Below are positions 1 through 12,475 of a stretch of DNA of 64,000 nt, piece after piece; position 1 is the first letter of the stretch; every line of letters begins with the position of its first letter. The translations under genes and the position numbers were made by a program. This DNA is from Lasiodiplodia sp. COLG20 (taxonomy: Eukaryota > Ascomycota > Dothideomycetes > Botryosphaeriales > Botryosphaeriaceae), in NCBI GenBank assembly GCA_009801085.1, contig VNWV01000001.1:4960001-5024000 (forward strand), written 5' to 3'. The notes beneath the pieces are model-generated. The model was not told the DNA's origin and searched no databases. It saw only the letters and a list, made by a program, of their open reading frames with translations.

Positions 1-1228
1 GATGTCGCCCACTCTAGCCTTCGGCAGGCGAGTGGACCACGTGCGTGTTATCTTCGCCTCAGACATACCCTTGGCTTCTCAGGCTGCATTTCAGGCTCTC
101 CAATCAGACCTACGTCCATTGGTGCCTTTTAGACGCATTTACGAGGTAGCTGAAAGGCGAAGGCAGAGTATGGGCTATCGATTGGACAGGAGAAATTATT
201 TTCAGCTTGGTCGGGTCGAGATAGCAGGGGTTACCGACCGGTGAAGGTGCAAATCTCCAGTCAGACCATCCCCTTTGTTTCGCAGGCGAGCTGAGTTTCA
301 ACTGTTTCTCTTCTAATATGATCTTGCATCCGGGGTCAGCTTCGAGATCTGGGCAGTTCACATTGTAATTGTCAAACTTGTTGCGCAAACCGCTGAAGCT
401 CCGGCGTAGTATTTCGTGATTTATCACAGAGGTCTACTTACTGGTGCCACCAACCTACGACAAGAGATGCGGTTGACCGGTGTAGTGTATAATCACGCAC
501 TGTTCCTATCCTGGCAGCACCAAAGCAAGCCCATCATGGTCGTCTGTAGGAAGCTGTAGACAATATCCCGACAAACAAATGAATTCAAGAATTGTATAAA
601 CATCCAGATACCAGCTCCGTGTGATCGAGTACCTTTTCTCACTGCAAAATCCCGCCGTACAGAGTATGCGGGTTCTCTCGCAATTTCCCGGCTCCTTCGA
701 ATCTACCTCTCAGAGCGCCGCTGATACCCAGAAGCCGGCCAATGAATTTGCGGAGTCTCAGCAGGGCCACTCGCCACTGGAACTCATTGTGGGCGAGGGA
801 ATGGCATAATGCGTATCAGCAGAGCTGGGTAGGCAGGTACCTGCTTGGCGTGACTGGATCATTCTTATTGGATGATCCCACGAGTATTGGCAGCGTGGTG
901 TCACAAAGATACCACCTCATTAGGGCGGCAATCTAATATGGCAAGCGGGTGCTAACTATGTCACTTAATCAATTCCAAAAGAGGAGGAGAGAGAGACATA
1001 TTACGGGAGGCAATTCCATTGCGATTCTTTCTACATTCAGTTTCGCTAGGAATGTATTTGCATTATTTCATGAAATGTCATACCAAAGTTCAAAATATTT
1101 TGTCGGACTAGAAAAAGTACAACGCCACATTGATTCCAGTGCTGGCCAATGGCCATTGACAATGCCCAACATATTTTACTTCAGTCGACCTCCAAGTCCA
1201 CGTGATATGTACAGTAAGACATGTAAGC
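1..1228. other. Gene-free left edge
   Basis: Short overlapping open frames occur on both strands, but none has recognisable protein features, plausible splice structure or a family match. I see no RNA gene. The last part may be the 3' untranslated region of the leftward MAPEG gene. Confidence 0.5.
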
Positions 1229-1781
1229 TCATGCTGTGAAAAGGGCAGTCTTCGCATGAAGAGCGTTGCCGCCAGTGAAGAGCATAGCGAGAGTTGAGAA
1301 GAAAGCAACCATGCTAAGGAAATGTCAGCTGTTTGTCTCAAACGGAGAAGCTTGGTGCATACAATAAAGTGGACCGTGCGGTGCCCTGTCCGTTCAGGTA
1401 AGCCCATTTGTAGCCAGCGCGAGAAAGGAACCAGGTGACATGGTAGGCATTCTGCAGCTGAGGCGAAACACCACCGAGCCATCCGACCAAGGTGGCGGCC
1501 AGGTACAGCGGGCTGACCTCAAGCAGGTTGGCAGCGGCGGCTTTGGCGCGAATGATCTTGGTGCGCTGCTCATGGCTGACATGGCCCTTTTCTTGCTCGG
1601 CGCGGGTAAGCAGAGATGCGGGGTCCTGGTTGTTTTCGCCCAGCAGTTTGTCGGAGTAGTACATGCGCGGTGTCGCGACAATATTGATGGCGTAGGTCAG
1701 CACAATGGACAAGATTGGCGTCGGGGGCAGGCCAAGGGGCCTGAGAGTGGAAAATATGCCTGCCGTGGTTGAGGTAGACAT
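1229..1781 (-). CDS. MAPEG-family membrane protein
   Basis: The 167-residue product looks like a member of the MAPEG family (membrane-associated proteins in eicosanoid and glutathione metabolism), small four-helix membrane proteins of the endoplasmic reticulum. Many fungal members have no assigned substrate. The gene has two exons, 1363-1781 and 1229-1313. The 49-bp intron (1314-1362) starts GTATGC, has a GCTGAC branch-like site and ends TTAG. Splicing replaces a premature stop with a hydrophobic C-terminal helix containing FFSTLAMLFTGGNAL, which is typical of MAPEG ends. The first exon carries an N-terminal hydrophobic stretch (ILSIVLTYAINIV) and a central polar part with an E/N/R-rich loop (AEQEKGHVSHEQRTKIIRA). 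The start is the first ATG of the open frame. The family call rests on overall resemblance; no catalytic assignment is made. Confidence 0.82.
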
Positions 1782-2403
1782 GGCGAAGATGCGAATTGGT
1801 CACTGGGACGTGCGACTCGAGGGCAGAGGGCGTCAAAGTCTATATAAAGTCAAGCACTCGCTTCAGTACCTACGTCATCACTCTCCGCCCCCGCGATCGG
1901 AACGAGTCTACCCGAGCACAGGACCATCCTGCTCGCATCGGCGGCATACAGCTCTTTATTTGAGGCAGTAAGCATATTCCTTCGGCAGTGGGGCAGGCAG
2001 GCAGCAGCCAGAACAACAGGCCAGTCGTGGTGTGATACGTAGCTGTTGGCTCTGCGGCTGAGGGGAAAATCAGCGGAATGACTCGGGGTGCAGAATGGCC
2101 TCTAGCGAGGCCCATTGACTCGCTTTCAACTCCGCGGCGCTGAGAACAATGAGAGAATGGGGTCTGCAGGACGCAGGTCATTGACGATGGGGGGACGGGC
2201 CGATCACGTGCGAGAGGTGCCGATTACATGACACTTTGCGGCTTCTGAGGCGCGGCGGCCAGGGTGTGCCCGAGCCGGGCTGAACACCATCGCCAATCCG
2301 CCGTCCTACCCAACCATCTACATCGCCTCTCCGCGCCCCGCACTCACCACCGCACGCCCCGACCCCCGAAAATCCGCCCGCGCAGCCCGCGCACCCAGCA
2401 ATC
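1782..2403. promoter_or_regulatory. Intergenic region shared by two divergent genes
   Basis: This 622-bp spacer separates the leftward MAPEG gene from the rightward ArfGAP gene, so it must hold both promoters. A TATATAAA-like stretch near 1839-1847 lies about 60 bp upstream of the MAPEG start on its strand. The right 150 bp are C-rich, as is common before fungal start codons. Confidence 0.45.
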
Positions 2404-4136
2404 ATGGCGGCCACTAAGCAGGAGTCGCAGAAGATTTTCGAGAAGCTCAAGACCAAGCCCGCCAACAAGGTCCGCCGCCCCTGTCCTGTTCCACGCGCAT
2501 TCTGCTGACTGCAGCCAGATATGCTTCGACTGCGGCGCCAAAAACCCCACCTGGTCCTCTGTGCCCTTTGGCATCTACCTGTGCCTCGACTGTTCCGCCA
2601 ACCACCGTAACATGGGCGTGCACATCTCCTTTGTGCGCTCCACCAACCTCGACAGTATGCTCTCCCGTACCAATGCCCCGACCGCCCGCTGACGCTCTCC
2701 AGTCTGGCAATGGGAACAGCTCCGCATCATGAAGGTCGGCGGCAACGAGTCGGCCACCAAGTACTTCCAGACCCACGGTGGTACTGCTGCCCTCAACTCG
2801 AAGGATCCCAAAGCCAAGTACAGCTCCAACGCCGCCACAAAGTACAAGGAGGAGTTGACCAGGAGGGTTGCTCTGGACAAGAAGCAGTAAGCCCCTGCTA
2901 TACTCCCTACGCCCTCTCAATGGCCGCTGACCCTGCCAGGTTCCCCGATGAGGTAATCATCACCGACGTGCCCGACGCCGAGACGTCTGGCTCCAACACC
3001 CCCGCCGGCGACGAGGACGACTTCTTCTCATCCTGGGACAAGCCTACCATCAAGCGCCCCAGCAACCCTCCCTCGCGCACCGGCACCCCCGCCTCCGGTA
3101 GCCGCACCGCCTCGCCATTCCTGAACGCTTCCTCCAATGGCAACGGCACCGCCCGCTCCAAGTCGCCGCTCTCCGCCGGCTCTGAGGCCACCCCCGCCGC
3201 TCCCCGTGCTGTTCCCGCATCTGCCATCCGTAGCAAGACCGCCGCCACATCGAAGCCCAAGGCCAATATTCTCGGCGCAAAGAAGAAGGGTCTGGGAGCG
3301 AAGAAGGTCGTAGCCACCGGCGGAGATGCTCTTGACTTCGACGAGATGGAGCGCAAGGCGAAGGAAGAGGCCGAGCGCATTGAGAAGCTGGGTTACGATG
3401 CTGAGGCCGAACGTGTGGCTGCCGAGGAGGCTGCGAAGGCCAAGGAGGTTGAGAGCCGCGCAAACATCGTCAGCCCGACTCCCGTGAGCCCGCGCGGCGG
3501 TTTTGGCTCTACCAGCAAGGATCGCAACAGCGGAGATGTCGAGCGTCTGGGCATGGGTGTTGCAAGGCTGGGCTTCGGTCAGGTTGGTTCTAGCAAGCCC
3601 GCTGCGGCACCCAAGAAGATGGGCGGTTTCGGCTCTACGAGTCGTCCTGCTCAAGATGGTACGTTGCGAACTACTTTTTTTTTTTTTTTTACTTGTAAAG
3701 AGCGTGTGCTGACGATTTACTGCGACTACAGACTCGGAGCGCTACGCTCGCGAAAAGTTTGGCACGCAGAAGGGCATTTCGTCCGACGAGTTTTTCGGCC
3801 GTGGCAGCTTCGACCCCTCTGCTCAAAACGAAGCCAAGACCCGCCTTCAGGGCTTCGAGGGTGCAACTTCCATCAGCAGCAACGCATACTTTGGACGGCC
3901 TGAGGACGACGGTCCCGCTGGTGATGACTACGGTGACCTCGAGAGCGCGGCTAAGGATTTCGTGCGGAAGTTCGGAATCACTGCTGGCGACGACTTGGAC
4001 AACCTGTCGAACTTGCTGGGCGAGGGCGCAACGAGGTTGCAAGGTGAGCACTTACAATGCAACACTCTCCTATTTACTGGTTTACTAATACATCCCCGCT
4101 TGAACAGGTGCCATCCGGAACTACCTCAACAGCTAG
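2404..4136 (+). CDS. glo3: ArfGAP Glo3 (ARFGAP2/3 type)
   Basis: This is a GTPase-activating protein for Arf1 that acts with COPI coats at the Golgi for retrograde transport. Six exons (2404-2469, 2519-2654, 2703-2886, 2940-3658, 3732-4043, 4108-4136) give 481 residues. Residues 24-47 form the ArfGAP zinc finger with CX2CX16CX2C spacing, followed by CX4R, which places the catalytic arginine finger at about R52. The middle is long, basic and Ser/Pro/Ala-rich, as in the coat-binding region of the family. Near the C-terminus lies the Glo3 motif ([10 protein letters not shown]), which separates Glo3 from Gcs1-type ArfGAPs. The start codon opens [12 protein letters not shown], the expected N-terminus of the family. 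The intron at 3659-3731 carries a run of 16 T. The downstream neighbour on the same strand is the EED gene, about 1.4 kb away. Confidence 0.93.
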
Positions 4137-5502
4137 ATTACCCGCACTCCGCGAAGACGCGTGCAACTCTTTCCGTTTCACCCTTGAAATTCGGTTCTCG
4201 ACATGTGTTTTGTCAGCAAAAATCAGTTGGTCACCATAAACGGTGTTTGGCGGGACGGTGGTCGTAGTGTCGGATTGACTTGTTCCGACAGCTCGGGAAG
4301 GCTCAGCAACAATTGAAAGAGGAGTTGTGTCGCATTGGTGGTCAAATTATGGGAATCATATTTTTTTTTCATCTTTCAAGGCATCCCCCTTTTTATCTTC
4401 GACTCACGCTTCCTTGTCCGCTTTCCTTCTCAAAAGCGCAAGGGCTATGTTTTGTTTTCTTTTATTTCCTTTCCTCCCTATTGGTCGGGACTGCTGGGTC
4501 GAGCCCGTATACATGGGGTAGGTAAGGTGGTTCAGTTTGTATTTGTTTTGATAGACTTTGCAAAGGATGGACGGGTTTCAGGCCGTATAATGCAGGTGTT
4601 TGATATAGTTGATGATAAAATGACGGCTGCTCGCGAGAGACACGGCATCGAATTGATGGAAAATATGCACAGATTTGTCTTGTTCGAAGCTGGTTCATGC
4701 ATTCTTGACCACAGCGAATGGGATCAAGGGACAAAGAGTCAAGACAATTGTTGGTGTGGAAAATAACCAGCAACTTTGAATCTCTTTCGAACCAGCTGCT
4801 TGCATCTATCTTCTCTTCTCTACCTCACGACCTGCCCCCGCCTTTGCTGCTGCTCCTCAACACCATGCATCATAGACGCCTCGATACTTCTCCTTCGCGA
4901 GTTCCCTCTTCTCCATTTTCTACGCCTTCTTCTCCTTCGCTTGCTGCTCACTTTTTGCTCTTCCTTCTCTCCCGCCTAAGCCGGATGAGTTGGTGTTGCA
5001 GTACGGCACAATAATTCCTCAAAGTCTGCAGGATGGAGAGACGAAATCCTGAGCGGATTCACGTCAAATGTGTCTGTGTTGTCCACAATGAAGATGGTCA
5101 GCCCGTTGTGGTCTAGCACAGTCTCGCTTGCCTCCACATGTTGTTGTTACGTGTGAAAGGAATGCAGACCGGTGCCTGCAGCCATTGCTATAAAAGATCG
5201 AAAAGTGCCATCAATGGGGGATAATATTAGTCACTCGCGGTTCTCTTGTCTCATCCGAAGAGGGGAATAAGCGGAGGAAGGAGCGTTCGGGATCCGGGCA
5301 GCTCTAGCCGACAAGGCCTCGCTTAAACTTGGCGTCCATCGACCGCGACAAACAAGCGCAGTCACCAACCTACGACACTCGCGACGCGCCATATCAACTT
5401 GTAACTGGCATCATGGTCGCAGATAAACAAGCAGACGCCCCAAATTAGACTTGGAACGCGATTGCGCATCGCCTTACCGACCCACCCTTCCCGCCGTCGA
5501 AA
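4137..5502. other. 3' region of glo3 and promoter region of the EED gene
   Basis: No gene is seen. The first part is T-rich, as expected for a 3' untranslated region. A long pyrimidine-rich stretch at about 4775-4985 (CTT/CTC runs) stands out. Open frames there are products of that composition. Confidence 0.5.
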
Positions 5503-7359
5503 ATGCCCTCAGCTAGCGACCTTCCTTACCTGAGGGCCACCCTGCGCGTCGATGTACGTGCCCCCATCTCGCTATTTCCATCACTGTCTAACAAAATTCT
5601 TCAAGGGCAGAATAAGCACCGCCAGTGACCGATGTGAGGACGTCTTTCATCTCAGTCGCCTATCCATGTCTGACTCTCTTTAGCTCAGGTCATTTTTCGC
5701 CTTTACGACGTTCAATTCTATCCCTACACTCCGCCAGGTAAAGATCCCGTCTTTGCTGCTACCGGCGGCCAGCAGGTGAGTTTCTCTCACACCTTTTCCA
5801 CTAAATGCCTCTCTCACCGTTCAGACTTTTGTATGCCGCCCGACGCTTGACAAGGACAGCGCCGTTGAGATTATTCGAGAGTTCAGAGATGAGGATAAGG
5901 TAAATTACCAATGCTTTTGAAGAACATTCCCGCTGAAGTATCCCAGGACTTAGTACTCAATAGCCTCATATGGTCTCAAGACGTCAACAACGGTGATCCT
6001 CTTCTTTGCGTTGCCGGGAGCCCGTCATCCATCATCAGGATTCTCAACGTGCGCACTGGTAAACACACCAGGGTAGGTGCTTTACATGTTGCAATAGGAA
6101 ATCCATCTGCTGACCGTCCTGTAGTCTCTCGCTGGCCATGGCGCGGTAAGCAGTGTTGTCACATCGCATCAACCTCTACTAATCGGACCCAGGCAATCAA
6201 TGACCTCGCTATCTCTCCCCTCTCGCCAGCTATCCTGGCCTCAGCCTCCGAAGATCATTCCATCAGGATATGGCACCTTGATCCCATGTATATCAAGCAG
6301 CCGTGTCCAGTAATCTTCAGCGGCGCAGAAGGCCACCGTGACAGAGTTCTTTCAGTCGTACGCAACCTCCTTCACTCTTCATTCTGTCTCCGCTAATTCA
6401 TTGTAGTCCTTTCACGCCACCGGTAGATATCTGGTCTCGGGTGGCATGGACTCTGCTATCAAGATTGTGAGTAGATCCCAGACCATCTGCCCTTTCGACG
6501 CTGACATCGTGTCCAGTGGGTTGTGCCAGAGCTTCCAGACGCAAATACCGGCACAGACAAAGTCAACATCATCCACTACCCTCACTTTTCTACCACTGAA
6601 GTGCACTCAGATATGGTAGATTGCGTCCTCTTCTACGGTGACCTTGTGCTTTCGAGATCCGCCAAGGAAAATCAGATCCTGCTCTGGAAGATTGATGGCT
6701 TCAACAGTAACAGCCCTCCTCCACCATCGTCAATCGCAGGCCACAACGAAGCATACGGAATCAGTAATCCGGATGAGAGTACCGATGCTTACGGTAGCAC
6801 CGCTTCTGCCTTCGGAAAGCGTTTTCAACGACTTCTCTCGTTTGACACGCCCATGACCCCGCTTTTCTACAACCGTTTCGGCCTGTTCCACATGCCGAAC
6901 AAGCATCCTATCCTAGTCATGGGCAACGAGAAGAGCAAATTCATGTGGTGGGACCTGCAAAGGCTGGAAGAGGGCACGGATGGCGCCGAGGAGAGCTTCA
7001 GGAGCGAGAACACGTTTCGCATCCCCAACAAACGTAAGCGTGCAGAACGCGACGGTCCGGGTATGGGTGCGGGCCGAGGCGGCCTGCTATCGCGCGAAGA
7101 AAGCATTGCGTCCAACGCGTCAAGTGGCATCATTTCAACAGGCACAGGCTCATCTTCTGTCCATTCCAACAATTCTAATGGAAAAGCTAAGAAGTCGTGG
7201 ACCATCTCGGATCCATTCGTGCCTGTGCCTCCGCACAAGAGCATTGTAGTCCCCAAGATGACTTTCTGCTCGAGGCAAGTCGCCTGGAGCGTTGGGGGCG
7301 AGTGGGCGGTTGCAGTGGGAGACCACGGGATGGTCTGCTTATTCCGACGATGGGACTGA
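5503..7359 (+). CDS. eed: EED/ESC-like WD40 subunit of Polycomb repressive complex 2
   Basis: The protein should read H3K27me3 and scaffold the PRC2 methyltransferase in the nucleus. Nine exons give 486 residues: 5503-5553, 5606-5633, 5684-5775, 5825-5899, 5947-6072, 6125-6145, 6193-6357, 6407-6466, 6517-7359. Exon 6 is only 21 nt (SLAGHGA) and exon 2 only 28 nt. The spliced product shows the EED order of blades: VAGSPSSIIRILNV, then SLAGHGAAINDL, then SEDHSIRIW, then the diagnostic EGHRDRVLSV, then SGGMDSAIKIW, then HYPHFSTTEVHSDMVDCV and GDLVLSRSAKENQILLW. The region after the WD repeats (near 7040-7200) has a low-complexity basic/Ser insert. It ends with a last blade (VAWSVGGEWAVAVGDHGMVCLF). 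Small exons make this gene easy to misannotate. Its presence implies H3K27 methylation in this fungus, though a partner methyltransferase is not in the window. Confidence 0.9.
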
Positions 7360-10300
7360 GGATTGTGCGGGTCGGGGATTCCAGGGGAAAGTTCGGAAGG
7401 GCTGCTGGTGACAGACGACGCTCGTTATTCGCATGAAACAAGCAGTCGGGTGCGAAGGAGGCTTGCAGAAAATCCCAAGGGCTAAATCCGACTACCGCGC
7501 ATGAAGGGGCACTATGATGTTTGCCACATTGGTCCCTTCCCAGCTGAAATGACACCCGCTCGCCTTCAGCGTCGGCATCACTTCCTGTTTTGGGGCGCTG
7601 CAGGCGATCATCGCCAATACACGCGCATGTGAGCTGTCTCCTTTTAACTTTTCTTTTTTCTTAGCCTCGTCAACTCCGACACGCCCTGGAAGGCTCGCGC
7701 AATAGCAAGGCAACGCTCTCATACCTGATTGTAAAAAGAAATTGACCATCACAAACCTATTACACCAGGAATCCTCGTGGGCGGTCGAATCCAATTTCTA
7801 GAAATATTTGTACGATTATTTAAGCTCGTACCTACATCCGGATGTTCGCTTATACTACTAACGTAGGGAGATTAGCGGGGCATAGATGGCTCAGATCCTT
7901 CACAACCCATTTTGCCCTCACCCATGTCAAAAAAATACTTGATCGAGGCCGACTGTTCTCGGCTCCTCACGAGACGTCAGCGGCAATGGCGAACGGAGCT
8001 GAAATTCGACCTTGGTGCATGCTTGCCACAATACAGTTGCTGGTTAGCGCCGAAGTGAACCTTGCCACTCAGCAGCAAGTTTCTTAGTCTTGCTTCCTTC
8101 TTCACCCGTTTGATCATCAAACATAAACTTATTATTGATAAAAATCATGCACTCCACCCATGTGGTAAGGGTTGAATGTGTGAAGAGATGGGGGTCAAGA
8201 AGGTCCCCTTCGGCCACACATTGGATGCACACATCCATGGAGATGCTTCCGATGTACCATTGCAGCTCATGCGGGGTTTCAGGAGCATTTACCTCTGTTC
8301 GGCTTTGCATCTCCCACTTTCGTACGAGATCGGTTCGCTTAATACTTATTATTGCAACACAGCCTGGGGAATGAAGGTGTTGACGAGAGACTGTTATTTA
8401 CAGGTCTATCATATATTCATATCTAGATCCTTATCGTTTACGGGCAATTGCGTTTACTTTTGCGATGGCACCCGAATTTCTCTCCCAAGGGTTGGCCCCT
8501 GTCACTCAGAGAATCCGCCTTTACGCGCTTTCACTCAAGACAGCGCCATGTACCGATCAGCTCGCCGTAAGGCGGGAGGCGTCTCGGCGTAAAGCTGTTT
8601 TCCCATTCGCCGGTAAGCGGGCCACTTTGTACGACGGGTGGTTGGAGGCGATCGTCGATTTCCTGCGCGCTTGTAGTACGTTGTACAGCACACTGCGAGT
8701 CCATACGCAGGAAGATATTCCTCGTTTCGAGAATCTTTGCGTGCGAGGCGTGTCCCCGTGGCGTTTGTGTGGGAGAGCTGCATCCTCGTCTCCGTACCTG
8801 TTCCAATTCTCCAACCATCTTCCTCTGATCCTCATGCTAGGCGCGTTCGCTCTTACTGCCCGCCGGAGCTCAAACTGCCCTCCATCCTGCCTCAAAGCCA
8901 GTGGAATCCTGCATACCTGTCTCCTCTCACGCTCCCCTCTTCTCCGTGGCAGCCTTCTCCTTGAGACAGCAGCCCCAGCCCTCCGTATGACGCCCCGGCT
9001 TACCCAAAGCGTACATCTCTGCACGTATGTGCAACAACAAGTCTTCCCGCCAGCTCGGGTTACCCGTCTCTACCTCTTTCCCGTCGGCCGCTGGTACCGC
9101 CGTCGTCCACCGTCACACCAGTGTCATCCCCTCCCCAACAACATCTCCCCGCATCCACGGCTACCAACTGTTTTTGATTGCCGTTTCTTCGTAACGCACA
9201 AACGGCCGTAACCGTCAACAATGGCCACAACGGTCGGCTCACTTTGTGTTACGTATTGTGACGATGGTGCGGTTGAGGAGCAACACACAGCGGGATGTCC
9301 CCGCCTTTCTACTCCCCTCTTGAATCAAGCTTGCACAATATGTGCGTATACCCGCAGTAGTGGGCATGTTACAGGAACATGACCATTCCATGCTCGCGGG
9401 CTCTTCTCCGTGCGTCGACACAGAAAAGCGAAGGGCAAAAAGATACCTGGAAGAGGGTCATCGTACAGTCTTACCGTGCCCTGTTGCCCGTATTCCCTTT
9501 TGGCTTCACGGCGGATTGGATAAGCTTTTGTTATTCTGTGTCCTGCGGTGGACATGTGAAGCAAGCATCCGGGTAAGGATGCGGCGGAACACCTTTCATG
9601 CGTGGGCCGTTGCAGTAAATAGAGAGGTATATGATCCAACTAACGCTATAAGAAGCAGAGCGTAATACCTATGACCAAGTCTTTTGCGACTCATTTGATT
9701 CAAAATTTCCCGCTCGCCAAATACAAATGGCTACTTCGACCTACCGTTCCTGATCACCCGCTTACCCATTTCCGGATTTCCTTTTTTAGATAGTGCGGGG
9801 AGTCGAAGCTTCTATCGAGATTCATCAACTAACCACTAATATTGCACATATACATGCTCATGAGCGCCCTACATAGCATGTTGCAACATTAAACGAACTG
9901 ACCGCAAAGTAGCGTGGACGGAAAGCCGGGTTTGTGCAATGATGTACAAACCAAACTCTCTAGCAAAGGGCAGCCATTACCGGCGCGGCAGCCGACTGGA
10001 CAGATCTACCCTCACGTGTCTCGGGGTCCTTTTCCTAAAATAATACCTTCTATCTGTTGAAGGGAGTCGGTGGCGATAAGGGAATACGTAGCTGATCATG
10101 GCCAGTTTTTAGATGATCGAATGATGTATGCAACAAGGCAACAAAAGAAACGAGGCAACCACTCCATACGGAGCTGGGAAGACAAAAGAGAAACCGGTTG
10201 GCGGGTCAATGATCAGTACACCTCTGTCGGGCGCTCTACCTGCCACCGCCGCATTCCACTGATTTAAGCGTGGCCAGAACGCTCGAGATCTGCATCTTAT

Positions 10301-12475
10301 CGCCCTTTATGTAAGACGCGGTAAACGGCACGAAGGGGCCGTGCCGCCAGCTGCGGAGCAAAGCGCCATCTACGCAATCGCTTATCAAAATGTTTCTGGA
10401 AAATCAGGTAACGATGCGTAGCCGTTCGCACGGCAGACTTTGGTGTGGAGCTTACTACGAGAGAATCAGTACCTCCGCATGACTTGAGCACAGGTGGGGG
10501 GAAATACGATCAGCAAGGCGTCGCAGCCTCACATACGCCGACAAGAGCAGCCAATCGGGGAATTGCGAACTTCGAGGTTGAAAGGGTGCTCCTTTGATCG
10601 GTCGCAGTGCGTCTCATTTCCTCGCCTGTCTCCTTGGCCATTTTCTTTTGGCACATATGGACTAAACGTGTGGAATACACAACATACTCAGAAGATTACC
10701 GCAAATCCAAGTCTTGCGTCTTGGCCCTGCGTCATTGCTCACTTACTCATCGACCTACTTTTCTATTCTTCTTTTCACCTGCGTGGCTTCACTGCACCTA
10801 AATTCTCTGCGCATAAATGCAATGCGTTCTGCACTGCGCTGCGCTGCGCTGCACAGTCGCTACGCGAATAGGACGAAATGCAGTAACCGGCCTGCTGTTC
10901 CACAATACATGCTTGGTCGTACAGTGAATACGGCGCGCATGCGGTCAAGTGGGTACTTGTAGCTGTCAACAGTCTCCGCTTCTACATGTATGCAATTGGC
11001 ACCAGGTTACGGTTGACGCAGTCTACGGGCATCAACCGAAGCCCCTTTGCAGCTGAAGCTGCATGTATATCCCATACATATTACTTGACCGTTGTGTGAC
11101 TCATTTTTCTGTAGAAGTCAATAGCATCACTAATCAAAAATAGTCAAAGGTCCATTGAACTCAGCGTCTGTGTTGAAGTACTTCATGGCTATTCCATTTT
11201 CGGTAGTGCGCGCTGCAATCACCTCCTCAACCTAACCACTTTCAAACCCCCCAGAGAGCCACTTATGAATTAAACTACACCAAAGACAACTATCCCCCCT
11301 CCATCAAGTATCCGCTTTGCCACGAACGCCCCAAAAAAGCAACGAGAAAAATTAGATTAAGGGGAATGGAAGAAATACTCCAGACGACCCTGAGAATCCC
11401 TACCTCCCCGGACCTTGGTCCGCTGCCAATGACAATCAGCAAATCCTCTGTTCTCCCCAATCAATTCCCCAGTCTCGACCCCTGTCATGTCTCCACACCC
11501 CGCTTCCCACCTCATTCAAGCCACCGACAAGCAAAAGTGCACCGCGATGCACCCGTTTTCGCCTCCTCGCTTCTGCGTACCAAGCATCCAGTCAACCAAC
11601 CAAAACAGCAAACCGCTCCTTACACGATGAGTTCCCAGCATGCACATACACACCGCTTCCACCGGGGAAAAAAGGATTAGGTACATACAAATACGAAGTA
11701 CACGGCACCCAACCACATCAACTTCCACTGTTACCCGCCAGCCCGGTCACCGGTCAGACATATGCGCCCACACGGTATACTTTCCAAATAGATGTTCCGT
11801 GCATTCCTAGTTGCCAGTTGCCACTCGATAAATGTAGTACCATTGGGTGGGGGAATACACTGGAACGCATTTGTCGAGCTTCACGGAGCTCAATGCTCTA
11901 AAGACACACCGCTGACACATGCCATCCACTTGTGAGATGTACCCGTATAGCAAGGCCATCCCTACTCAGTCATCAGCCGAAGTCATCCCGTTTCGTTTGT
12001 CTTCCCACATCTAGGTAAGTCCGCCGTTGGGCAGCGTCAGAAAAAGACACCCAAACCATTAGCTGGATCGTATTACGCGGCATGACAGAATAATGTTCAG
12101 CGAGAAGCGAAGAGCAAGCGATAGCTATTGTTTTCTTCCTAAAAGAAGAAGCTGGACTAATTTGGTTATTTCTCAGTTGTGCAAGGAGAAAGGGGAGACG
12201 TGTAGGCACCCGACAGTAACATGAGCTCTCGCTTTTCCTGTTCGCTAAACGCAAGAGGCGCTGTTGCTTCGACACCTTAAATTTGAAAAGAAAAGAAAAA
12301 GAAACAAGGGGAAAGGCGAAGATTGAGCCAGCTTTTTTCAGCCAATTATCTTCGTCAAATTACCGTCCGTAGTGAAAGGGATCATCAGCCAATAGGCTTC
12401 CCAGCTTGCGCTTTCCATATCCTCACACAATCAATCCCATTCATACATAGTGTGAGACGGGACGAGTTCGCCACA
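7360..12475. other. 5.1-kb region without a supportable gene
   Basis: Many short frames occur on both strands, the longest at 8465-9211 (248 codons, +). None shows domains, a convincing splice structure or coherent composition. A Pro/Ser-rich patch around 8780-9180 is open in more than one frame and might be a decayed coding remnant. The ends hold the 3' regions of the flanking convergent genes. No tRNA, rRNA or TACAG-type element was recognised. Confidence 0.5.

Noticed and set aside
4335..4766. 143-codon frame after glo3
   Set aside because: Lies in T-rich 3' flank with hydrophobic low-quality sequence; no family resemblance.
8465..9211. 248-codon frame on the + strand
   Set aside because: Starts with an ATG but shows no domain, no splice continuity and mixed composition; other frames in the same stretch look as protein-like.
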